A stretch of DNA of 64,000 nt from Papaver somniferum. Taxonomy: Eukaryota > Streptophyta > Magnoliopsida > Ranunculales > Papaveraceae. The first letter of the stretch is position 1; the number at the start of each line of letters is the position of its first letter. Of the stretch, positions 47,313-57,965 are shown one piece after another. Below the pieces are notes generated by a model. That model searched no databases. It was not told the origin of the DNA and worked only from the letters and a program-made list of their open reading frames with translations. The position numbers and the translations under genes are program-made. Location of the stretch: positions 8,718,088 to 8,782,087 of the forward strand of contig NC_039362.1 in the NCBI RefSeq assembly GCF_003573695.1, read 5' to 3'.

Positions 47313-48394
47313 TATGTAGAACATGTGATAATGACATTATTATTATAAGTATTGATGCTTTCTTAAATGAATATGTTTTTATAGAAATCATATACTTTTG
47401 ATGTGTACACGAATATTAAAGTTGTCAGCAGGCAAGAATCGACCTACTCACACAGGTGATTCGCCTTGGCGCTTAGTATAGCGAGCAAGATGAGACAAAG
47501 AAGAGACGTTTTCCGGAATATATGTTTTTCGGAAAACCAGGTGCTTTTAATGGCAAACTTTTCTATACAACTAGAAGTCGCCTTAATATGTTTAAGATGA
47601 GATCTTACAAAGACATCGATCATTAAATGTAACCACTATTTAATGAAGCCTGTTATACAACCAGATGTGATTTTCTAAACAGTTACTATGTGAATGACTG
47701 TTGATTAGGCGCTTAAATGGAGACTAGACTAAGATCTGTATGGTGTATGCTTTTTATGATGGACATTCCTATTTGAGTGGGAGCAACGCCATAGCATACA
47801 CTTTGTGATGTATGTGCTAAGTCGACCGATTGTGAGAGTGATGAATAATTCCCTGCTTCATTGTTGTGTGAGCCACTAGATTAATATCCAATTCATTTAC
47901 CCCTTTGACTTGAGTTTATGTCATGAAGAGGATACTTAATGATGCTACTTTAGCATGTTTTCTAATACGATGCAACTTCTCGTATGATGATACATGTCTA
48001 GGGAAGCTGTTAAGTTGAATTGGAACGATATGAATTTCTTGGAAGAAAATTTGATGATACACCATGAATTGTGACTCATAGCTGGCCAGCGTTTTTCGTC
48101 TGTCGAAAATCATGAGTACAATTGATAAAATGTACATGGGTGCAATACTGCTTGCTAGAGGGATTAAGAGTATTGTGTCAGATGTGGTCAAATTATCTGA
48201 GGTAATGAGATACGAACATTCTTTGTGAAGGGTTGATGTCTCCATGCTGACTCGTAATGAGGTTCTAGTATGGAGCTCCCAAAATGAAGGTATCTCGGCG
48301 GTCGCACAAACTATTTACTAATATGAACATTTTTCTCTTAGGACTTTGATTGGGAAGCATGCTGGCGTTACATACACTATGTGTGAGTGGGAGA
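47313..48394 (+). other. Copia 3' untranslated region and polypurine tract
   Basis: No gene in about 1.1 kb. GAGTGGGAGA (48385-48394) directly precedes the LTR and is the likely polypurine tract. Confidence 0.6.
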
Positions 48395-49114
48395 TGTTGG
48401 AAATATGCCCAAAGTCCATCTTGGGTGGATGAGTAAAGTCATATGCTTGACTTTATCAAAGGAAAAATCCTTCTCCAACTAACCAAGCCATGGTGAAACA
48501 TGTGTCTTGTTTCTTGCCACCATGTATTTTCATGAAGCTAACAAGTGTTTGATCACTTACTCCATGTGTTTACTCCATGCTAAAAAAATGTTAGAACTTG
48601 CTCCAAGTGTTTGGATCTTCCTTGTCACTTGCCAAGAGAGGATACTTGAAGTTTGAGTATAAATAGGCTTCTAGTTTCATTGGTTGAAACGATGATAAGA
48701 AGTAGAAGAAAACACTACAACTCAATAGCAGTGAGTTTAGCAAGAGGTAAACCAAGTATGGAGAATAAGCTAGATAGTTCTAAGTGAGCATTCTACTTAG
48801 CTAGCAAAATCTTCTAGTATTCAAACATTAGTTGTAGAATCACCAAAATCCCTTCTAGAATCACCAAAATACCTTAGTGTCCTTTGGAGAAGAAGTTGAA
48901 GTTCTATACGGTATTTAGTTTGTGGAAATATAGTTTGTGCTCAGTTTTTGTGGCACTTACTCACCGCCGAGTTTAAAGGTTCAAGAACGTAAAACGAAAG
49001 TGATCCGTTGGTTCTACGTCATCCTCATTTGGAGCGATTACAAGGTACGAACTAATAACCCGCTTCCGCATTTGATTTGTTCAACTTACATATATTAGTT
49101 ATTTATGACTAACA
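48395..49114 (+). repeat. 3' LTR of Copia element
   Basis: TGTTGGAAATATGCCC to GACTAACA. TATA at 48658-48668. It carries a local 26-bp-type duplication of TAGAATCACCAAAAT at about 48835-48880 that the 5' LTR lacks. Confidence 0.92.
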
Positions 49115-50190
49115 ATAAAGAACCAGAATCTAATATGAATGAGTAAACTTGAGCTTCAATTTATCAGTTTCCATGTTGTTGAAGCTCACAAAGTCCTCAT
49201 TGATCACAATACAGGATTCACTGACTCCAATACAGTTTATGAAGATTGTAGTTTTTCAAACATTATTTGTAGGGTTCGATATGGATGGAAAATAAACTCC
49301 ACAGATGATATTCACAGGAAGAGGAATATACGTTAAGCTATTGCAAATGCTAAACCGTATGAACTAGTTATCTGTCTTGTCATTGATCACTACTATAAGA
49401 GCAGAATAAAGCAAGGTCCTACAAATGCTGCGATCTGTACATGAAACATTAACTGCTAGATCACCAAAATACAATCTGCTATATAGAAATAGAACTCAGA
49501 ACACTTTTGGTTTTCTTACGCAGTTACGAATTCCATATATAACAGACAAATAGACGAGCCACAGGAATTTAAGACTTCAAGCAACTGCAGGATTCTCAAA
49601 AGGTCATGAACTTTGTGGGGACGACAAAGTTGGAACTAGGACAGAAGTATGCGGCATTGAATTTCCAGAACTAGAGTGTCTAAGTTCTAGTCATCATTAG
49701 CCACATTTACCCAAAATAAAACTACACTAGCAGACTGCAAGATCTAATCGATGGAGATAATGAATAGTAGCTCTAAGTTAAACATATGCTCATGAGAGTT
49801 GTTGCTTCTCTTAGAGATTTCACTTGATGGAAATTCCAGCTCATACTCTTCATTTAAAAAGTTTGATTAGATATGTAAATTCATATCAAATAATCATGGT
49901 TGCATCTGCTGTTGCATTTTTAACCAGCTAAATGGATTCTTATATGAGATCCTCAAGAACAGATACAAGTTCAATATGAGGTTGAAAGATGATATCTACT
50001 AATTTTGTCAAACTATCTACTGAAGACAGAATTCAGAGTAATCTGAGTGATTTCCACAATCGATTTCTTGAACGATTTATCTCTGTGATCCATGTGTCTA
50101 CCCGTCTTCATCACTTAGCTTAGAAGCTATTATAGTTTCACTTTTTATTTTGTTTGCGCTCCTGTTTAATCTTCGGCAATATGAATACAG
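49115..50190 (+). other. MORF intron 1, right part
   Basis: No gene supported. Begins with the second ATAAA. Ends with the acceptor-like AATACAG at 50184-50190. Confidence 0.5.
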
Positions 50191-50336
50191 CAAGAAACAT
50201 AAGGGACGTGAGCAAAAAGCGAAGGAGAAGATTGAACGTGAGCGAAAAGCGAGGGAGAAGATTTACAGTGTATCCTGTAAAGGATATTTCGCCTTCGGGT
50301 GTAAGATTGATGAGAAGACGTCAGATAAGCTAATAG
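50191..50336 (+). pseudogene. MORF exon 2
   Basis: Joining 50191 to the AG that ends exon 1 keeps the frame and yields a Ser at the family's usual junction (VLxS). The exon then has KIYSVSCKGYFAFGCKIDEKTSDKL, the central part of the MORF domain, and ends at TAG/GTTGGT, the usual position before LPGV in the family. Before the conserved part, 50207-50236 and 50237-50266 are two versions of a 30-bp unit, an in-frame 10-codon duplication (EQKAKEKIE, ERKAREKIY). No exon with the final LPGV...PDSY part was found downstream, so the gene is incomplete here. Confidence 0.78.
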
Positions 50337-50610
50337 GTTGGTTGGTGTGTATAGAAATTGACTTTTGTCGTTCAAGTTTTTAGGGTTTGCAACTATAATT
50401 TGAGAGGAGTTTTCCTTACTTGGCTTTGTTATCTACAGCATTGCCAAAGGTTATTTGTGTGATCCCTGATTAAAGGAGTTTTCCAATCGCTGTTTCATAA
50501 TTCTCTTTTCCACAACGATACTGGGGAAAAAATGAAAGGAAAAATTCAGAGAAAGAAAGAAAGAGATTAAAATGAAAGAAAAAAACACTAAAAGAAAATT
50601 GAGGTACTTA
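50337..50610. other. Non-coding stretch after MORF exon 2
   Basis: No gene seen. A-rich at 50520-50600. Confidence 0.4.
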
Positions 50611-50886
50611 CATAATCCGCCTCGGTCATCCCGTAGGTTTACTTCGGAAGTAGGGCCTAATATATGAAATATATTTTTTCACTTCGCCTCTCAATGTGTT
50701 ACACTTTGTTCGTAATGCCTTTCTATCTCTTTCTACACCATCAGGACCTTTTCTTTTATTGTACTCTTCCGTTATCTTCCCCCAAAATACTGCACTTTTT
50801 TTATCTTTTCCATGAATCGGATCGTTGCTTGCTATGACCCAACCATAAATTAGTGTCTCTTCTTCTATTGTACTAAAGTGTGTCAT
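50611..50886 (-). pseudogene. Myb/SANT-like (NAM-associated type) exon remnant
   Basis: Minus-strand reading MTHFSTIEEETLIYGWVIAS, then FWGKITEEYNKRKGPDGVERDRKALRTKCNTLRGEVKKYISYI. The order, a hydrophobic/acidic start, GW, FW, then a basic helix with LRTKC, matches the trihelix/Myb-like domain of plant proteins often annotated as NAM-associated or glutathione S-transferase T3-like, many of them linked to Harbinger transposons. The frame ends PTG-stop just before a donor-like GTAAGT (about 50612-50617). One base out of frame the reading MTEADY, usual for the family, appears, so a frameshift is likely. Family call from motif memory only. Confidence 0.5.
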
Positions 50887-51600
50887 AATTTTGTATGAAC
50901 AAAATTATGTGAAGAAGAAGAAGAAGAATAAGAAAATCAATGAAGAAGATAATCAATTGATTTTGGTATGAGGGATGAAGGAGAAGTAGTCCTCTATTTA
51001 TAAGGAAGCATACTGACTTTTCAAAGTGAAAAACAGAACTCTCTTTTTGGATACTTCTAGTGCATACTCATATTGGTCTCCCACAGCATACTGACTCTCT
51101 TCCCATGGTTTCCAAATACATGTTTCCCTTATTTTTGTTCATCACACATAATCAAATTAAATCCCAAAAAAAAGAGAAAATTATCACAAATAATCAATTT
51201 AAATCATACACATAGCATCTACATCACCTAAATACCAAATATCAATTATCAATTTGAATAAAATCGCATCCAAAATCAAAAATCATAAAACTTTAACCTA
51301 AAACTTAAATTTCTTACCTCGGATGATTTCGTGGATGGAATCGCGCCAAACCACCTTCAATCGATCACAAATCCAATGAAGCACAAACCCACAAAAGGAA
51401 TTTGAGAAACAATTTCTAGAACTCAAGATCTTTGAGAAACATTTTCGGGAGAGAAAGTAAACATTTTTGTGAAGAAATGAAAATGGAGGAAAGGTCGAGC
51501 TTCTGTTGAATGTATCGACTCTTCTCCACGCCGAACAGAGCGGCGCGTCAACTTTGCTGACTAAGGTCAAACGTCGGTTGGTTCGGCGTTGGATGAACGC
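50887..51600. other. Upstream region of the Myb-like remnant
   Basis: No gene. A microsatellite-like GAAGAAGAAGAAGAATAAG run lies at about 50911-50930, then AT-rich DNA. Confidence 0.4.
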
Positions 51601-51608
51601 TTCATTGT

Positions 51609-51710
51609 TCGGCGTTTAACGCCGAACTGTTAGGCGTTTCGCTGCTAGATTCGCCATCCCATAGGGATTAGGAGGTTGCCCTATCTGACGTGGATGGACA
51701 ATCTAGCAGC
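51609..51710. repeat. Palindrome and hairpin-forming inverted repeat
   Basis: GTTCGGCGTTTAACGCCGAAC (about 51607-51627) is near-perfectly palindromic. GCTGCTAGATT (51641-51651) is matched by AATCTAGCAGC (51700-51710) with a 48-bp loop containing CCCATAGGGATTAG, itself echoed by CCATAGGACTAAG at about 51722. It may be one end of a MITE whose partner end was not found. Confidence 0.55.
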
Positions 51711-52008
51711 TAAATATCTAGCCCATAGGACTAAGCCTTAGGTAATTGAATGAATTTCTCTTTGTTTTTACAGCGCTTCTATGCGGACCGAGGGAAAAAC
51801 AATGAAAAAATCGCTTCTCATATTTTCTCGAAATTTTGTGGTCCCCAATGGGACCCACCCGCGGGAGTTAGAAGGGGCCCACGTTTAATGTGTCTGTCGG
51901 TTTATTTCATTGTTTTTTTCGTTGTTCGTCAAGACTTTTTGTTGTTTTTAACTGCCCCGATTTTGATTGATTCCTCATTGTTGATTGGGGCATTGATAAA
52001 CAAGCTTA
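51711..52008. other. Non-coding stretch
   Basis: An open frame at 51750-52049 has no protein-like signature. No gene supported. Confidence 0.35.
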
Positions 52009-53247
52009 TTATAGGGGGGGCATGGTTTATTAGAGGGGCGACATTGTGATAGTAATGTCCTTTTAGTTGGTTAGGGGATCTCCTAAAGGGATGTAAATTG
52101 ACTAGATTACCCTTTTCACCTTAAATCAACCAAAATCAAATCAATTTTTTTTAAACCTAATGAATCAGAAAAAATCAAATCAGTTTTTTTCATCTTCTCT
52201 TCTCCTCCATCAACCGTAACCTCCATTAAAACTAAAAATTTCATCGTCTTCGATTAATCGACGATTTGAAAAATGTTTGGAAAAACCCAGTTAGGGTTTA
52301 GTTTATCGTGTTGGATTTAAGTTAATTTTGTATCAAAAATTAGGGTTTTGTATGAAAATTGAAATTGAAATTTCTGGTTGCATGTGAGTTACGGTTGGTA
52401 ATAACTCAAATACGAACCGTAACTGTAAATTGGGTTGATGTTACGGTTGGTTTTAAATCAAATACCAACCGTAAGTTCTTAGTTTTGAGAAATATGTTCA
52501 GTTACGGTTTGTATTTGCATCATGTTTATCAACCGTAATTGAGTTACGGTTTGTTACTCAAACAACCATACCAACCGCAAATAATCCTGTGTCTTAAGAA
52601 TTTATCAAATAATGATTTACGGTTCAAAACTTAAGTTGACACACCAACCGTAAGGTAGTTACGGTTGGTCTCGATTCATTAGTTACCAACCTTAATTTAG
52701 TTATGGTTGTTGTCCAAATTTAATTACTAACCGTAACTGGTTTTACGATTGGATCTTCCCCAAATTTAACCAGTTACGGTTGGTATTCGATAACTTACGA
52801 ACCGTAACTAAGAGTTACGGTTGGTCACGAGCAAAATTGCAACCGTAGGTTCTTCTGAAAATTTAAAAGTTTTGATTTCGTTACATACTTTAGATAATTT
52901 TGAGCGAGAAAAAGCTAATGGGAACTAATTTAGAAGTATACCGGGTCACTGGAATCACTCATTTTGGTTGAGTGAATCAAAATCTAGGGTTTCTCAAATA
53001 TCACAAAAGTTTTTCTTTTTCTTCTCCTCTGAACTTTTTTTTAACTCTAAAAATCTGATTTTGTTTTGATTTTGAGTTAATATAAGTGAAATTAATTATT
53101 AACACTAAAGTAAACTTGATTATCAATAACGAGGGTTAATTTGTCATTTCCAGTTTTTTTGATAAGGGACACCTTGAATGATCATGTAATGACCCTTTTT
53201 GTCCTATTAGAATGCCGCCCCTCTAATAAACCATGCCGCCCTTATAA
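52009..53247. mobile_element. Non-autonomous TIR element (1.24 kb)
   Basis: The left end TTATAGGGGGGGCATGG...TTTATTAGAGGGGCGACATT is the inverse of the right end AATGCCGCCCCTCTAATAAA...CCATGCCGCCCTTATAA, over about 36 bp with a few differences. A TA on each side (52007-52008, 53248-53249) could be a 2-bp target duplication. There is no transposase ORF. The superfamily is not certain; a TA target would fit Tc1/Mariner-like, but the ends are not Stowaway-like. Confidence 0.75.
52388..52850. repeat. Array of TTACGGTTGGT / ACCAACCGTAA hairpin units
   Basis: About ten forward words (52388, 52440, 52500, 52552, 52619, 52658, 52700, 52742, 52772, 52813) alternate with about nine inverse words (52412, 52464, 52528, 52570, 52643, 52684, 52726, 52797, 52840). 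Each pair has 8-12-bp arms and a 10-20-nt loop. The arms contain CCAACC, an AC-element core bound by plant MYB factors. Confidence 0.85.
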
Positions 53248-53317
53248 TAACGTTGTTGATAAAACCAAAAAAATATCTCATCTTTATACTTAGTTTTCAA
53301 TTTTGTTGCATTTTCAG

Positions 53318-53895
53318 CTTCTGCTTGCTCGTGAAGTGTTGCCTTCGATTGTTGCCATATCTGGACGAGTTCGTTCCGAGGCAACGGGTAAGAGAGATTG
53401 TGATTCAGAATGTTATTGATATTTTGTGGTTAGGTGAATGTTTCTTTCTCGGTGTGTTTGCTTTAAGGCAGAATGACATTTTCTGAAGCATAATGATGCT
53501 GGTTCGTGGATACAAGATTCAGCTTTCATGTTATCCATGAGTGAAGATGTCCCTTGGATCCGTGGTAAGTAAAGCTCTTTCATCCAGACAATTTCATAGA
53601 TTGTGTGGTTTACAATTGATTTCTTGGATTATAATCGGTATATGCGCAACCTTTGCATAGCATTTATAGGTTATTTTGAAATGATTTTCGCGCATCAAAT
53701 ATAGGTGGATTGGATAAAATCATCTTCTTAATTCCTAACAAGTAACAACTATTTCTTCACTAGTCTCATTGTTCTGGTATCTCAAGGGACTGGCCAGGTA
53801 GTTGTTCTGGGAGCCCCAGGTGCTAACTGTTGCAAGTAAAGTCTTCGAGGAGTCAGCACGTTCTCTTGCACAAGGATTATCTTCAAGGTCTCAAG
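53318..53895 (+). pseudogene. SP1/SPL1-like E3 ubiquitin ligase fragment (three exon-like blocks)
   Basis: Block 1 (53318 to about 53388, after TTTTGTTGCATTTTCAG) reads LLLAREVLPSIVAISGRV. Block 2 (about 53467-53564) reads HFLKHNDAGSWIQDSAFMLSMSEDVPW, preceded by a TGA (53474-53476) and followed by GTAAGT. Block 3 (about 53787-53895) reads GTGQVVVLGAPGAN, then out of frame KVFEESARSLAQG and DYLQGLK. These are the intermembrane-domain words of SP1, the outer-envelope RING E3 ligase that ubiquitinates the chloroplast import apparatus. The start, later domain and RING were not found. A stop and at least two frame changes indicate a pseudogene. Family recognition is from conserved wording, not a search. 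Confidence 0.72.
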
Positions 53896-54524
53896 GTTTG
53901 TTCTTGTTCGGTAATTTGCTTTCAGTTGTGTGTACCTAATTTGACTTCTTATGCATCCAACAATATTATGGTTACTAGATGCGCTATACCAAATCAAAGA
54001 TGAATGTAAGAGTCAAAATTTATTGAAAATTGTCCGTGCATCTCCCACACCAACTCATCATATTGTAGTTGTCAAATCCTCACTGCAGGGTATCTAATAA
54101 ATCACGTGCCGTTGATATTTATAGCATAGATCAACTCAGTTACCTGCCTCCATTTTGTTGCCATTTTATACAGGGTTGTATGAATTCTTGTACAAGCTGG
54201 TATCCACAGATTCCACACTGTGTTGATTTTATATAAACCCCGTTAAACTAGCCTTTAGTCTAGGTAAGCTAGTCAAGATAATCCTGCCCGAGTCTCTCTA
54301 TTTTCTCTACTGAAAGTTTTATACACAACAATCTTATAAATACCCTCTTAATCGCTTAAAGTTTCACTTGTAGGAAAGCACATTTCTTCATTGGTTATGT
54401 TTTGTTCCCATAGACGGGGCATTGCGGTATGCGGAGTGCAGTTTCACCATTAGCAGCCAAACAGTTTCACCATTTTACCCTGCATCTCATTTCTTTACCT
54501 TGTAATATTATTGTGCACTACTAC
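53896..54524. other. Non-coding stretch downstream of SP1-like fragment
   Basis: No further SP1 exon or other gene seen. Ends with ACTAC (54520-54524), the target duplication of the next element. Confidence 0.4.
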
Positions 54525-54782
54525 TGTAAACACCCTTAAATTATCATAGGGTAATGCGGAAACTAATCCCAATACACGATACAATTATCTGTAAAACTCT
54601 TTCCCTCTCTTCTAAGGTATTCTATGAGCTTTACCTTCTCTCATCTTGGGCAACCTCCTTTTATAGGAAAAGTTGGCTTACATGTACACCTCAAGTGGAC
54701 AATCTCCTTACAATGAGCTTTACTGTACCACAACATCTCTTTGCTACGGGCACACCCATACTGTCAAATTCATGTGCTTACA
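54525..54782 (-). repeat. LTR of compact element, left
   Basis: 258 bp, high identity to 57031-57288. Confidence 0.9.
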
Positions 54783-57030
54783 TTAGCTCCCTGATTGTTT
54801 TGTCAAGGCTTGTAGACTTGGCAATCAGTCATAGCTTGTATTCGGAATGCGTCTATGAGTCGCTGTCTCGGCATATCTTCTTGCCTTCTCGGATCCCCCT
54901 GTTGACTATGACTTTGGATCCATCTTCTCGTTTTAACTTGGAGCCCCTTGTTGATCGTGACTTCAGATTTGGATGTATATCGGTCGGAGCCAAGCGTTTT
55001 AGAAGACTTGGGGTATGTCAAGCTATTGTTTCATTGGTCTGTCGAAGAAGTTGTTAAGATTCTGTGTTAGTTCTCTAATCTATCCTTGGAAGTGATTGTT
55101 TTTCCCGGACCGTACGCTTTCATAGTTGATGGTTTTATCAAGAGTTGAGCTGATGGCATAAGGATAGGTGAGGCGTCTAGCTTGTTCTTCATCGTTGGTT
55201 CCATATCCTCCCCCTTATTTTCTTTTCAGATTTGGTAACTTGTTTCATGCAATTGGTTGCTCCTTCCGGGATTTCAAGGCTGAACCAATCAAAGGCTTGT
55301 GGCGTTCATTTCTTTGGTTCTTCTTTTCCCGCAGGCTTAGTCTTGCATTAGCAACTTCAAATCTCTTTCTCGTGTCCAAGTCTTGTGATTGTGCTTCTAC
55401 TTCAGCATTATACATACGCCTTCTACAGTTCTTTCGGGTGGGCTTCACTAATCAGTAGCTCTCGTTAGTGCAAATAAGTTATACGAGTTGTTGATGCAGT
55501 TCATCTTAGAAGATGATCAATTGGAGACTATCTAGGAGCTTGTCCGTGGAATTGTGAGGGCATCAGTTCTTCACTATATTGGTAGGGTTCTCATCACCCC
55601 CTCGTTTTTGGTTCCGAATTAGCTATGCCGTTGAAGTTCTTTATTTTCTCTTAGTGAGGATTATTGCTTTGGGTAGTGAGGACGGAGGAGAGTGAAGCAA
55701 GATGAGGCGGCTAATGGAAAATAGTGGTAGTGCCCTCGGAAAATGGTGAGGTAACAGATTGATAGTGTGAGTGGATTTTGATGGTGGTGGTTATTTTGAT
55801 TAGATTGTTATTGTTACTCGTGATGGAGATGATCGTGATGTTGTTTCGATGGTGCAATTGAGAGGAGTAGGAGCATGGGCATTCTCGAGAAGATGGTGTG
55901 ATTTTGTAGTGGTTTGTCATCATCCATAATTGATTAATAGTGAAGGTTTGCGTGTTAACATTAGTAAGATGATTTAATGATTACAATAAAAATTATTTCA
56001 AAACCAGAATGAACAATGGATGGCAATATGAGATTTAAATCTATTGTTAGTAAACAGATATTGTTTTGGAATCTTATTTCGAAACAGACAGCCGATAGTT
56101 GCAATTTTGATTGAGAGATTCAAGGAGTAAAACTTATCTTCCTAACTGTTCAGGCTTTCTGTCGAACACTTGTAGTGCATCTGACGAACTGACGATAGCT
56201 AAGTGCTTGTTGTGTGTTGGAACTCCATAAAATAACTCCTTCCCTACGAATTCAGCATAAGCATACACATTCAATCATTATCGCTGGCAGCGAACTCTCG
56301 GCTCAAGCAGTTTCTGATTCTATCAACTTGGATTTATTCTTCTTAAACTTTGAATTCATAGCAGCAACTCCTTGCCCCAAATTCGAATTTGATGATAACC
56401 ATATCCTCTAATTCGTGCATGGCCCTAATGTAATGACCAAACCTAATTCCTTCACTGTTGACATTTAGGCCTTCCGGGTTTAATGTTGATGATGATGTTA
56501 TTGACTTCAGCATTTGATGAAGGAAGGTGGTGGCGTCTACGGATGACGATGGGTGGGACGATGGTTTGATGGTGGACGCGAATTTTCTCGTGGTGGTCAC
56601 TGCTAGTGCTTTTCAAGTTGCAGGTGTCTAGTATGAAGGTGTTTCAGATGAAAATTTTGTGAGAAGTTGAGGTAGAAATGGAGACTTCGGGTGAAGAAGT
56701 GGATACGGGCAAAAGCTAGAAGGGGTTGCTTAATGTTAAGGTGGAAATCGTGAAGGTGGTGACGTTGGTGCTATTCAGTTTATGACCCCGGTATAAATGG
56801 GATGAAGATGGAAGCCGAGGCCGCTATTGAGGTTGAAGAATTCAGATATATGAAAGTCAAAATTACAATTTAGGTTGAAGACGTATTCAGAAAATAGAAA
56901 GGTCGGTTGAGTATTTTGACGTTTTAGGTGATTTTTTTTTAGCCGAGATTGCTGCCACCCGAGGTTACTATCACCCGAATCAATGATTTTATATTGGTAC
57001 CGAATGCTAGTCTCCAGTGAAGTTGCCAAA
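54783..57030 (-). other. Interior of compact element
   Basis: Short open frames on both strands (54554-55057 overlapping the LTR, 55168-55458, 56343-56600) show no motif. GATGATG/GTGGTGG-rich text at 55730-55900 and 56480-56590 is low complexity. I see nothing coding. Confidence 0.5.
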
Positions 57031-57288
57031 TGTAAACGCACTTAAATTATCATAGGGTAATGTGGAGACTAATCCCAATACACAATACAATTATCTGGAA
57101 AACTCTTTCTCTCTCTTCTAAGGTATTTTATGAGCTATACCTTCTCTCATCTTGGGCAACCTCCTTTTATAGGAAAAGTTGGCTTACATGTACATCTCAA
57201 GTGGACAACCTCCTTACAATGAGCTTTACCATACAACAACATATCTTTGCTATGGGCACACCCATACTGTCAAATTCATGTGTTTACA
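57031..57288 (-). repeat. LTR of compact element, right
   Basis: 258 bp; TG at 57031, CA at 57287-57288, followed by ACTAC. Confidence 0.9.
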
Positions 57289-57337
57289 ACTACAAAACTC
57301 AAAAGTATTGTGACTAAAGCGGACTGCTAGGGGTGCT

Positions 57338-57543
57338 GATGTATTTACAAATGAAGAAATACTTGGTGTGTCTTTACTACTTGGGGATGCTCTCAACGAT
57401 GTCCTGAAAGTGCTACATTTGGTGAGTAACTATAATGGAAGGTGGAGAGGTAGAATTGTCTTCAAGCAAGGAAGAAGTTCAAGCACAAATGGAGAATACG
57501 CTTTGAAGAATTCGAGGACGAATTTGTTTAAAGAAGGGGAGGA
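57338..57543 (+). pseudogene. Tail of a Gypsy-like polyprotein, upstream copy
   Basis: Reads EEILGVSLLLGDALNDVLK... then VFKQGRSSSTNGEYALKNSR and NLFKEGEDDV. The last words resemble the C-terminal tail of plant Gypsy polyproteins, and GGGGAGGA beside TGATGTATT looks like a polypurine tract and LTR start. It recurs at about 58806-58999. Confidence 0.4.
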
Positions 57544-57965
57544 TGATGTATTGTGGACGTCCCATATCGATATTGAAGCAGCATTTATAGTTCATCCTAG
57601 AATTACTTTGAATATGCCAAGTATGTCCTTGGTGCTAGTATAAATTAGAAGACATAAGGCTAAAGGAGAAAGTTTTGGGTTTTGGAATATTGTGTGAAGA
57701 ATGAGAGGTTCTCTTCTTTCAAACCTAATTGTTATCTCTAGGGGGAATTAGATCATCTAAATCTAGAGTATCAACTAGATGCCTCTCATAATCTTATAGT
57801 TTCCAATTTAATTGGGTAGAAATTGTAAGTTATTTGAGAAGAATCTCCATTATTAGATTCTTCCTTTCTTCAAAGGGTAGAAGAAACTAAATTGGTTGAT
57901 TATTTATCCTTTTTCAAGTTATCAATTTCAATTTGTTTTCATTATAAGCTTCCGGCTTCTCATCA
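57544..57965 (+). repeat. 422-bp LTR
   Basis: TGATGTATTGTGG to CTTCTCATCA (TGAT/ATCA ends), followed immediately by a primer-like TTTGGTATCAAGAGC (57966-57980), an initiator-Met complement with one extra A. Confidence 0.6.

Larger units (their letters stand above)
41673..49114 (+). mobile_element. Complete Ty1/Copia retrotransposon, inactive, within the MORF intron
   Basis: 7442 bp with LTRs of 721 and 720 bp, ATAAA duplication, Met primer site and the Copia domain order gag, protease, integrase, reverse transcriptase, RNase H. Integrase before reverse transcriptase defines Copia. Stops and frameshifts listed under gag and pol make it inactive. It lies in the same orientation as the MORF exons. 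Confidence 0.95.
54525..57288 (-). mobile_element. Compact non-autonomous LTR element, 258-bp LTRs
   Basis: Two 258-bp direct repeats (54525-54782 and 57031-57288), each TGTAAA...TTACA, are flanked by ACTAC at 54520-54524 and 57289-57293. Minus orientation is chosen because the LTR then has TATAAAAGGAGG (about 57164-57175). Also, TTTGGCAACTTCACTGGAGA follows the LTR where a primer site belongs, resembling the TGGCGACTCCGCTGGGGA type of some Gypsy elements. The 2.2-kb interior has no recognisable protein. Too large for a classic TRIM, so LARD-like. Confidence 0.88.

Noticed and set aside
50150..50383. A free-standing 77-codon gene
   Set aside because: The frame is MORF exon 2 with intron sequence on either side; the part after 50336 does not match the family.
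52388..52850. Regular repeats resembling a CRISPR array
   Set aside because: Repeats alternate in orientation and are short, spacers vary freely in length, and the setting is a plant transposon.
54554..55057. 167-codon plus-strand ORF
   Set aside because: It starts inside the 258-bp LTR and has no recognisable content; the element is better read on the minus strand.
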